Source: Saprospiraceae bacterium (GTDB lineage Bacteria > Bacteroidota > Bacteroidia > Chitinophagales > Saprospiraceae). From it: a DNA stretch of 64,000 nt. A program made the translations under genes and the position numbers. The notes under the pieces are model-generated. The model made no database searches and was not told the origin of the DNA. It saw nothing but the letters and a program-made list of their open reading frames with translations. Positions within the stretch are counted from its first letter, which is position 1; each line of letters opens with the position of its first letter. The stretch spans positions 1-64,000 of the forward strand of contig JADKCF010000042.1 of assembly GCA_016714765.1 (NCBI GenBank), written 5' to 3'. Shown here piece by piece: positions 19,798 to 31,700 of the stretch.

Positions 19798-22700
19798 TTA
19801 CCCATCATGACATGAATAGAAATACTTTCAGTATCCTGACAATCATTACAATCCGTGACAGTCACCCTAAAGAATGTGGATGTCGAAGGAGTCACTGTAA
19901 TACTGCTAGTTGTTGCCCCGTTTGACCATAAATATTTAACACCATTCTGGTCTCGATCATTTTCGTTACAAATAGTATTTCCAGTAATCACAGGTGTCAG
20001 CGTGACTGTTTGACCAAGGTTTATCATTTTATCAGGACCTAAGTCAGCCATCAGACAATTTACAGTCACCAAATAATTTTCTTCACTTGAGCATCCACAG
20101 CAATCAGTAACAGTAACAGTATAATTTGTGGTAACTGTTGGTTTTACAGTAATAGATGTACCTGTATCTCCATTGGACCAAAGGTATGAAGATATCTCAT
20201 GTGAAGTACCTGCACAACAGCCACCGAAAACTTTGATTTCGTCTATATCCCAAACAGATTCCACTGCTCCGTTATTAACAGTACAATATGGAACTAATTC
20301 AAAGAGATACTTTGATGTTACATTCGATTGGAAGTTAGGATTGGATGAAAAGTCAAAATCAACTAAACCCCATGTTCTGTGAGTCGATATACTATCCTCA
20401 TAATAAATGAATTCACCGTTTTTACTCACTCTAAGTAAAAACTTGGTTGCATAATTATTTTGACCTGTCGGCCCATTTACCCAACTGTACATCTCCGGAG
20501 CCTGCTCATAAAATTGCAATCCTGTCAGATGGCTACTTTGATTCGGATTAATAGTTACCTCAAATCTTAATGCCTGACTGAAATCGGCTTTTCCAGGATT
20601 ACAAGTTTTTTGTGATCCTATACACATACCAATACTTCCATTTGGTCCAGGAGTACAAGAATGTTTATTTGTTCCCAATCTATGAACATTGCCGGCTGTA
20701 ACAGAAGTGCAATTTGATGAATTCACAATAGGTTTAAATTCAGAATAGTCCATGTGCGTTCCTTGAGACATTACAGAAGCACAGGCATTGAGATTCCAAT
20801 GTGCAAGCAATATTGGATTGGTAACATTACAAACTCCCGGACAGGGATTATTGCTATAACCAGTGGCTACGATGACAGAAGAATCACCTTTACAGATTTT
20901 ATCTATACCAACTAAGTTAATAGTAGGTTTAGGTTTTACTGTAACATTGATACTTGCAGTGGCAGAACATCCTGCAGCAGTAGTCACAGTGACAATATAT
21001 GACATTGCTGATGACGGATTAACAGATATCATAGAAGTTGTTTCGCCATTACTCCATAAATAAGTTCCTCCTCCAGTTGCAGTTAATTTTGTAAATGCAT
21101 CCTGACAAACAGTATTATTGCCTGTTATAGAAACTAGCGGTAAAGGATTTACCGTAATCAGGACGCTCTTTGTAGCGGTACATCCCTTTGAATTTGTTAC
21201 TGTAACAGTATATGTTGTATTTATCAACGGACTTACATCTATTCCAGCTGTTGTAGCACCATTACTCCACAGGTATCCAGTTCCTCCTGAAGCAGTCAAT
21301 GATGTACTACCTCCATGACAAATAATAAGGTTACCTGTAATTGAAGCTTGTGGTAACGGAACCACCTCCACAGTTACACTGCTATTTGAAGAACATCCAT
21401 TGGAATCTGACACTGTGACTGAATATTGTGTTTGAACAATCGGACTAACTGTTATCATTGATGTTGTGGCTCCTGTGTTCCATAAATACGTATTTCCTCC
21501 GGATGCAGTAAGCTTTGTCGAACCGCCAATACATACTTCAATATTTCCCGTTATGATTGTTGAAGGTAAAGTTAACACAGAAACTGTCACACTTGTGCTT
21601 GCCTGGCAACCGTTAGCGTCTGTCACTGTCACATTATAAGTGGTTGTGCTTGTCGGTGATACGGTGATGGCAGATGTGGTAGCACCATTACTCCATACAT
21701 AGGTTGTACCGCCGCTGGCAGCCAAAGTAGTGCTTGCTCCACTACAGATCACAGTGTTGCCTGTAATAGCTGGTGTAGGCAATGGATTTACTGTTACTAT
21801 CACACTTGTGCTTGCCTGGCAACCATTAGCGTCCGATACTGTCACAGTTATAAGTGGTCGTGCTTGCCGGTGATACGGTGATAGCAGATGTTGTAGCGCC
21901 ATTACTCCATACATAAGTTGTACCACCGCTGGCTGTCAAGTGTAGTGCTTCCTCCGTTGCAGATCACAGTGTTACCTGCAATAGCTGGTGTCGGTAATGG
22001 ATTTACTGTTACTGTCACACTTGTGCTTGCCTGGCAACCATTAGCGTCCGATACTGTCAAAATATAAGTGGTCGTACTTGTAGGTGATACAGTGATAGCA
22101 GATGTTGAAGCGCCATTACTCCATACATAAGTTGTACCTCCGCTGGCTGTCAATGTTGTGCTTGCTCCACTGCAAATCACAGTGTTGCCTGAGATAGCTG
22201 GTGTCGGCAATGGATTTACTGTTACTGTCACACTTGTGCTTGCCTGACAACCATTTGCGTCCGTTACTGTCACATTGTAAGTGATCGTACTTGTCGGTGA
22301 TACAGTGATAGCAGATGTAGTAGCACCGTTGCTCCATACATAAGTTGTACCTCCACTGGCTGTTACAGTAGTACTTCCTCCGTTGCAGATCACAGTGTTG
22401 CCTGTGATAGCTGGTGTCGGCAATGGATTTACTGTTACTGTCACACTGGCGCTTGCCTGACAACCATTTGCGTCCGATACTGTCACATTATATGTGGTTG
22501 TGCTTGCCGGTGATACGGTGATGGCAGATGTTGTAGCACCGTTGCTCCATGCATAGGTTGTACCACCGCTGGCAGTAAGTGTAGTGCTTCCTCCGTTGCA
22601 GATCACAGTGTTGCCAGCAATTGCTGGTGTCGGTAATGGATTTACTGTTACTGTCACACTGGCGCTTGCCTGGCAACCATTAGCGTCCGATACTGTCACA

Positions 22701-25700
22701 TTATATGTGGTACTTATATTTGGTGTCACATCTATCCAATAACTAGTTGCTCCTGTACTCCATAAATAAGTAACTCCTCCACTTGCATAAAGTCTGGTAG
22801 AGCTTCCTGTGCAAATCACAGTGTTGCCTGTGATAGCTGGTATCGGCAATGGATTTACTGTCACCGTAACACTTGTGCTTGCCTGGCAACCATTAGCGTC
22901 CGATACTGTCACATTATAAGTGGTTGTGCTTGTCGGTGATACGGTGATGGCAGATGTTGTAAGCACCGTTACTCCATACATAGGTTGTACCGCCGCTGGC
23001 GTCAAGTAGTGCTTCCTCCACTGCAGATCACAGTGTTGCCTGTAATAGCTGGTGTAGGCAATGGATTTACTGTTACTATCACACTTGTACTTGCCTGGCA
23101 ACCATTTGCGTCCGATACTGTCACATTATAAGTGGTCGTGCTAGTTGGTGATACAGTGATGGCAGATGTTGAAGCGCCGTTGCTCCATACATAGATTGTA
23201 CCGCCGCTGGCAGTAAGTGTAGTGCTTCCTCCGTTGCAGATCACAGTGTTGCCTGCAATAGCTGGTGTCGGTAATGGATTCACCGTTACTGTCAAACTTG
23301 TGCTCGCCTGACAACCATTAGAGTCTGTCACTGTCACATTATAAGTGGTCGTGCTAGTCGGTGATACAGTGATAGCAGATGTTGTAGCACCGTTGCTCCA
23401 TCCATAAGTTGTACCGCCGCTGGCTGTCAAAGTGGTACTTCCTCCGTTGCAGATCTGCAGTGTTGCCTGTGATAGCTGGTGTCGGTAATGGATTTACTGT
23501 TACTGTCACACTTGTGCTTGCCTGACAACCATTTCCGTCTGTTACTGTCACATTATAAGTGGTCGTACTTGTCGGTGATAAGGTGATGGCAGATGTTGTA
23601 GCGCCGTTGCTCCATACATAAGTTGTGCCGCCGCTGGCTGTCAGTGTAGTACTTCCTCCGTTGCAGATCACAGTGTTGCCTGTGATAGCTGGTGTAGGCA
23701 ATGGATTTACTGTTACTGTCACACTGGCGCTCGCCTGACAACCATTAGCATCTGTTACTGTCACGTTATAAGTGGTACTTATATTTGGTGTCACATCTAT
23801 CCAATAACTAGTTGCTCCTGTACTCCATAAATAAGTAACTCCTCCACTTGCATAAAGTCTGGTAGAGCTTCCTGTGCAAATCACAGTGTTGCCTGTGATA
23901 GCTGGTGTAGGCAATGGATTTACTGTTACTGTCACACTTGTGCTTGCCTGGCAACCATTAGCGTCCGATACTGTCACGTTATATGTGGTCGTGCTTGACG
24001 GTGATACAGTGATGACAGATGTGGTAGCACCGTTGCTCCATACATAAGTTGTGCCGCCGCTGGCTGTTAAAGTAGTACTTGCTCCGTTGCAGACCACAAT
24101 GTTGCCTGTAATAGCTGGTGTAGGCAATGGATTTACTGTTACTGTCACACTTGTGCTTGCCTGACAACCATTTGCGTCTGTTACTGTCACATTATAAGTG
24201 GTCGTGCTTGTCGGTGATACGGTGATAGCAGATGTGGTAGCACCGTTGCTCCATACATAAGTTGTGCCGCCGCTGGCTGTTAGTGTGGTGCTTCCTCCGT
24301 TGCAGATTACATTATTTCCTGTAATAGCTGGTGTAGGCAATGGATTTACAGCTACTGTCACACTTGTGCTTGCCTGACAACCATTAGCGTCTGTTACTGA
24401 CACGTTATAAGTGGTCGTGCTTGTCGGTGATACAGTGATAGCAGATGTGGTAGCACCGTTGCTCCAAACATAAGTTGTGCCACCGCTGGCAGTCAAAGTA
24501 GTACTTCCTCCGTTGCAGATCACAGTGTTGCCTGTGATAGCTGGTGTAGGCAATGGATTTACTGTTACTATCACACTTGTGCTTGCCTGACAACCATTAG
24601 CGTCCGTTACTGTCACGTTATAAGTGGTCGTGCTGGTCGGTGATACGGTGATAGCAGATGTGGTAGCGCCGTTGCTCCATACATAGGTCGTGCCTCCAAT
24701 GGCTGTCAGTGTGGTGCTAGCTCCGTTGCAGATCACAGTGTTACCTGTAATTGCCGGTGTCGGCAATGGATTTACTGTTACTATCACACTTGTGCTTGCC
24801 TGACATCCATTTGCGTCCGTTACTGTCACGTTATAAGTGGTTGTGCTGGTCGGTGATACAGTGATGGCAGATGTTGTAGCACCGTTGCTCCATACATAAG
24901 TTGTGCCACCGCTGGCAGTCAAAGTAGTGCTTCCTCCGTTGCAAATTACAGTGTTACCTGTGATAGCCGGTGTTGGCAATGGATTTACTGCTACTTTCAC
25001 ACTTGTGCTTGCCTGACAACCATTTGCGTCCGATACTGTCACATTATAAGTGGTTGTGCTGGTCGGTGATACTGTGATAGCAGATGTGGTAGAACCGTTG
25101 CTCCATACATAAGTTGTGCCGCCGCTGGCAGTCAAAGTAGTACTTCCTCCGTTGCAGATCACAGTGTTGCCCGCAATAGCTGGTGTAGGCAATGGATTTA
25201 CTGTTACTGTCACACTTGTACTTGCCTGGCATCCTTTGGCATCAGTTGCTGTAAGGATATAAGTAGTGGTAGCTGCCGGATTAACATTGATTACAGTTGT
25301 TGTTGCCCCTGTACTCCATATATAAGAAATGCCGCCTAATGCTCCCAAAAGTGTTTGTTGTCCTAAACATATCGTCGTGTTTCCTAAAATTGTAGGTACA
25401 GGTAATGGGTTGACTCTTATTGCTACACTTGTGCTTGCCTCACATCCTTTAGTATCTTTAACTGTTACAGAGTAACTTGTGTTAACGATGGGGTTAACTG
25501 TTATTGAAGGCGAAGTGGCTCCGTTGCTCCATAAAAAGCTTATTCCTCCTCCAGCAGTTAATGTTGTTGATTCCCCCACACATATTTCAGTATCTCCATT
25601 TATTGTCGGAGTTGGTAATGGATTCACAACTACTGTTACACTTGCAGTAGTCATACATCCGTTGGTGTCGGTCACTTTTACAGTATAGGTGGTGGTACTT

Positions 25701-28700
25701 GTCGGGCAAACCTCTACCAAGGCAGATGCACTCTGGTTTCCACCTGTGGAAGTTGTGCCGCAATTTCCGCATTTCGCATTATCACCTCTGAAATCCAAAG
25801 GTAAGCCCTCTGTCACCAATGTAAGTGCCCCAGTCAGTTGATCAATGCTAAATATTCTTCCCCTGTCTACCTGATGTCCATATAATATTCCATCTTTAAA
25901 ATATATCCCTCCAAATTCATCCGTCATTGCTCCTGTCATGCCAGTAAAAAGTCCGTTGCTCACCGGACCGGGTACGCAGGATGTTGAATTTGTACCAAGG
26001 TTTAACCTAAATAATGCATTCTCTATTCCAAAATATGAATACAAGGTTTGACCATCTGCGCTCAATGCCCAATCCTGAATGCCTCCTGATGGTTCCCCTA
26101 CTGAAGGATTCAAAGCATATTGCTGGAATGCCAATATACACGCATCCATATAAGGTTTACATGTCGTCAATATGGATATTGGTTGATAATTTACATTTGC
26201 GCCATTTCCATGGTTTTTCAAATCAATACTTCCCAAATAGATTGTATAGTCAATTATTTCAAACGTTATTGGATTAATCAATGCTGTCACTGCAGGAAAA
26301 TAATATATACCATCTTCTGATATATCCCCAATATAGGTCATAATTCCTGTTGTCCCTGTTGCGCCATATAAATTTGGTGCCTGTGGAATTTCTCCTAATA
26401 CCGTCAAAGCTCCACTCTTTGGATCTATTTTCACCAAATTTGCTCTGACCGCATCCGATTGTGAGTTGCCAAAGGATTTCATTCCATATATATGAGGGCG
26501 GTTTCCTCCTTCACAATAATAGCCAATTCCATTGACATTGTTAGTTCCAAGGCTTCCTATAAAATTTAGGGCATTTGATGAATTAACATTATATAACGAC
26601 TGTATCGCTCCTCCTTGACTTCCACCAACAAAAAAAGCACCATTACATTCGTATCCATTGGATTGCAATCCCAACCACTCATATGTTGCTCCTCCTGAAG
26701 CTGTAAGAGTGGTGCAATCATTCACACATATTTCGGTTTCACCCGAAATGCTTACTACAGGCAATGGATTTACTGTTACTGTCAAACTTGTGCTTGCCTG
26801 ACAACCATTTGCGTCCGTTACTGTCACATTATAAGTGATCGTACTTGTCGGTGATACAGTGATGGCAGATGTGGTAGCACCGTTGCTCCATACATAAGTT
26901 GTGCCGCCGCTGGCTGTTAGTGTAGTGCTTTCTCCATTGCAGATCACAGTGTTGCCTGTGATAGCTGGTGTCGGCAATGGATTTACTGTTACTGTCACAC
27001 TTGTGCTTGCCTGACAACCATTTCCGTCTGTTACTGTCACATTATAAGTGGTCGTACTTGTCGGTGATACGGTGATGGCAGATGTGGTAGCGCCGTTGCT
27101 CCATACATAAGGTCGTGCCGCCACTGGCTGTCAGTGTGGTGCTTGCTCCGTTGCAGATCACAATGTTGCCTGTGATAGCTGGTGTCGGCAATGGATTTAC
27201 TGTCACGGTAACACTTGTGCTTGCCTGACAACCATTTGCGTCTGTTACTGTCACGTTATATGTGGTCGTGCTTGCCGGTGATACGGTGATAGCAGATGTG
27301 GTAGCGCCGTTGCTCCATACATAGGTCGTGCCTCCACTGGCTGTCAGTGTGGTGCTTGCTCCGTTGCAGATCACAGTGTTGCCTGTGATAGCTGGTGTCG
27401 GCAATGGATTTACAGCTACTGTCACACTTGTGCTTGCCTGACAACCATTTGCGTCTGTTACTGTCACGTCATATGTGGTCGAGCTTGCCGGTGATACGGT
27501 GATGGCAGATGTGGTAGCACCGTTGCTCCATACATAAGTTGTGCCGCCGCTGGCTGTTAGTGTAGTGCTTTCTCCATTGCAGATCACAGTGTTGCCTGTG
27601 ATAGCTGGTGTAGGCAATGGATTTACTGTTACTGTCACACTTGCGCTTGCCTGACAACCATTAGCGTCTGTTACTGTCACGTTATAAGTGGTCGTGCTGG
27701 TCGGTGATATAGTGATAGCAGATGTGGTAGCGCCGTTGCTCCATACATAGGTCGTGCCTCCACTGGCTGTCAGTGTGGTGCTTGCTCCGTTGCAGATCAC
27801 AGTGTTGCCTGTAATAGCTGGTGTAGGCAATGGATTTACTGTTACTGTCACACTTGTGCTTGCCTGACAACCATTAGCGTCTGTTACTGTCACGTTATAT
27901 GTGGTCGTGCTTGTCGGTGATACAGTGATGACAGATGTGGTAGAACCGTTGCTCCATACATAAGTTGTGCCGCCGCTGGCTGTCAGTGTGGTGCTTGCTC
28001 CGTTGCAGATCACAGTGTTGCCTGTGATAGATGGTGTAGGCAATGGCTTTACTGTTACTGCCACACTTGTGCTTGCCTGGCAACCATTTGCGTCCGTTAC
28101 TGTCACGTTATATGTGGTCGTGCTTTGCGGTGATACAGTGATGACAGATGTGGTAGAACCGTTGCTCCATACATAAGTTGTGCCGCCACTGCCTCTTAAA
28201 GTAGTATTTGCTCCGTTGCAGATCACAATGTCGCCTGTGATAGCTTGTGTAGGCAATGGATTTACCGTTACTGTCACACTTGCGCTTGCCTGACAACCAT
28301 TAGCGTCTGTTACTGTCACGTTATAAGTGGTCGTGCTGGTCGGTGATACGGTGATAGCAGATGTGGTAGAACCGTTGCTCCATACATAAGTTGTGCCGCC
28401 GCTGGCTGTTAGTGTAGTGCTTTCTCCATTGCAGATCACAGTGTTGCCTGTGATAGCTGGTGTCGGCAATGGATTTACTGTTACTGCCACACTTGTGCTT
28501 GCCTGACAACCATTAGCGTCTGTTACTGTCACGTTATATGTGGTCGTGCTTGCCGGTGATACAGTGATGACAGATGTGGTAGAACCGTTGCTCCATACAT
28601 AAGTTGTGCCGCCGCTGGCTGTTAGTGTAGTGCTTTCTCCATTGCAGATCACAGTGTTGCCTGTAATAGCTGGTGTAGGCAATGGATTTACCGTTACTGT

Positions 28701-31700
28701 CACACTTGTGCTTGCCTGACAACCATTAGCGTCTGTTACTGTCACGTTATATGTGGTCGTGCTTGCCGGTGATACGGTGATAGCAGATGTGGTAGAACCG
28801 TTGCTCCATACATAAGTTGTGCCGCCGCTGGCTGTTAGTGTAGTGCTTTCTCCATTGCAGATCACAGTGTTGCCTGTAATAGCTGGTGTAGGCAATGGAT
28901 TTACCGTTACTGTCACACTTGTGCTTGCCTGACAACCATTAGCGTCCGATACTGTCACGTTATATGTGGTCGTGCTGGTCGGTGATACGGTGATAGCAGA
29001 TGTTGTGGCACCGTTGCTCCATACATAAGTTGTGCCGCCGCTGGCTGTCAGTGTAGTGCTTTCTCCGTTGCAGATCACAGTGTTGCCTGTGATAGCTGGT
29101 GTCGGCAATGGATTTACTGCTACTGTCACACTTGTGCTTGCCTGACAACCATTAGCGTCCGATACTGTCACGTTATATGTGGTCGTGCTTGCCGGTGATA
29201 CAGTGATGACAGATGTGGTAGCACCGTTGCTCCATACATAAGTTGTGCCGCCGCTGGCTGTTAGTGTAGTGCTTTCTCCATTGCAGATCACAATGTTGCC
29301 TGTAATAGCTGGTGTAGGCAATGGATTTACCGTTACTGTCACACTTGTGCTTGCCTGACAACCATTAGCGTCTGTTACTGTCACGTTATATGTGGTCGTG
29401 CTTGCCGGTGATACGGTGATAGCAGATGTGGTAGCACCGTTGCTCCATACATAAGTTGTGCCGCCGCTGGTTGTTAAAGTAGTACTTGCTCCGTTGCAGA
29501 TCACAATGTTGCCTGTAATAGCTGGTGTAGGCAATGGATTTACCGTTACTGTCACACTTGTGCTTGCCTGACAACCATTAGCGTCTGTTACCGTCACGTT
29601 ATAAGTGGTCGTGCTTGTCGGTGATACGGTGATAGCAGATGTTGTAGCACCGTTGCTCCATACATAAGTTGTGCCGCCGCTGGCTGTCAGTGTGGTGCTT
29701 GCTCCGTTGCAGATCACAGTGTTGCCTGTGATAGCTGGTGTAGGCAATGGATTTACTGTTACTGTCACACTTGTGCTTGCCTGACAACCATTAGCGTCCG
29801 ATACTGTCACGTTATATGTGGTCGTGCTGGTCGGTGATATAGTGATAGCAGATGTGGTAGAACCGTTGCTCCATACATAAGTTGTGCCGCCGCTGGCAGT
29901 CAAAGTAGTGCTTGCTCCGTTGCAGATCACAGTGTTGCCTGTGATAGATGGTGTAGGCAATGGATTTACTGTTACTGTCACACTTGTGCTTGCCTGACAA
30001 CCATTAGCGTCTGTTACTGTCACGTAATATGTGGTCGTGCTTGCCGGTGATACAGTGATGACAGATGTGGTAGCACCGTTGCTCCATACATAAGTTGTGC
30101 CGCCGCTGGCTGTTAAAGTAGTACTTGCTCCGTTGCAGATCACAATGTTGCCTGTAATAGCTGGTGTAGGCAATGGATTTACCGTTACTGTCACATTTGT
30201 GCTTGCCTGACAACCATTAGCGTCTGTTACTGTCACGTTATAAGTGGTCGTGCTGGTCGGTGATACGGTGATAGCAGATGTTGTGGCACCGTTGCTCCAT
30301 ACATAAGTTGTGCCGCCGCTGGCTGTCAGTGTGGTGCTTGCTCCGTTGCAGATCACAGTGTTGCCTGTGATAGCTGGTGTAGGCAATGGATTTACTGTTA
30401 CTGTCACACTTGTGCTTGCCTGACAACCATTAGCGTCCGATACTGTCACGTTATATGTGGTCGTGCTTGCCGGTGATACAGTGATAGCAGATGTGGTAGC
30501 ACCGTTGCTCCATACATAAGTTGTGCCGCCGCTGGCTGTTAGTGTAGTGCTTGCTCCGTTGCAGATCACAGTGTTGCCTGTGATAGCTGGTGTCGGCAAT
30601 GGATTTACTGTTACTGTCACACTTGTGCTTGCCTGACAACCATTAGCGTCTGTTACTGTCACGTTATATGTGGTCGTGCTTGCCGGTGATACAGTGATGA
30701 CAGATGTGGTAGAACCGTTGCTCCATACATAAGTTGTGCCGCCGCTGGCTGTTAGTGTAGTGCTTTCTCCATTGCAGATCACAATGTTGCCTGTGATAGC
30801 TGGTGTCGGTAATGGATTTACTGTTACGGCTTTCGAATCAGAAGCCAAACATCCATTACAATCAGTGACGGTAACGGAGTAAGTAGAAGTTGCTGTAGGG
30901 CTTACTTCTATCATAGATGAGGTGGCACCATTAGACCAGATATAACTAATATTATTAACTGAGGGAGAACTTTTACATTCTCCTCCAAAAATTTTAAGAT
31001 CGTCTACCTCCCAGCCTGCAGTACCACCTCTTTCGATCGTACAGTATCCATACAATTCAAATGTAAAAGTTGCATTGGAAGTTATTCTGAATTCTGGGTT
31101 ATTTGTAAAATCAATTGATTCTGTATTCCATGTTCTTTCGGTTAAAAGGTCATTTTTAGAATAAACCAAAATACCATTTTTGAATACTCTGATTAAATAT
31201 TTTTCATTATAGTTATTGATTCCTGTAGCTCCATTTGTAGTTACCCAGTTTAATGGGGCTTGTTCTCTAAATGTCAATTTTGTCAACTGACCAATTTCGT
31301 TTGGCGTTACTGAAACTGTAAATCTCAAACCATTTTGTGGGTTGTAATCATTAGGGTCGCAGCTTTTCATTGCGCCAAAACACATACCAACTCCCCCATT
31401 TCCATCTGGTGTACAAGAGTGATCGCCCAGTATCCTCGAAGCATTGGTTCCTGTAATATTTAATAATCCTCCTGTTGAAATTAATGAGGGAGTAAATTCA
31501 CCATAATTCAATTGATTGGGCAGGTCAGAAGCATCGCAAGCATTAAAGTTCCAAATTAGTAACTGTTCATCTTTACAATCCTTTTCGCAGAAAGTAGTTC
31601 CCGACACATTTGCTGTTAATTTTGTAGAATTACCCATGCAAAATTCAGAAACGCCTGTAATGGATACTGTTGGTTTAGGATTTACAATCACTGCTTGGGC

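Noticed and set aside
27037..30639. A ladder of 62-residue minus-strand reading frames, one per repeat, all beginning MSGKHKCDS
   Set aside because: They are the second frame of each 213-base unit, ended by the same stop in each repeat; shadows of the Ig-like frame.
21564..30806. Regular direct repeats resembling a CRISPR or satellite array
   Set aside because: The period is 213 bases, there are no spacers, and every unit is in frame as an Ig-like domain of one protein.
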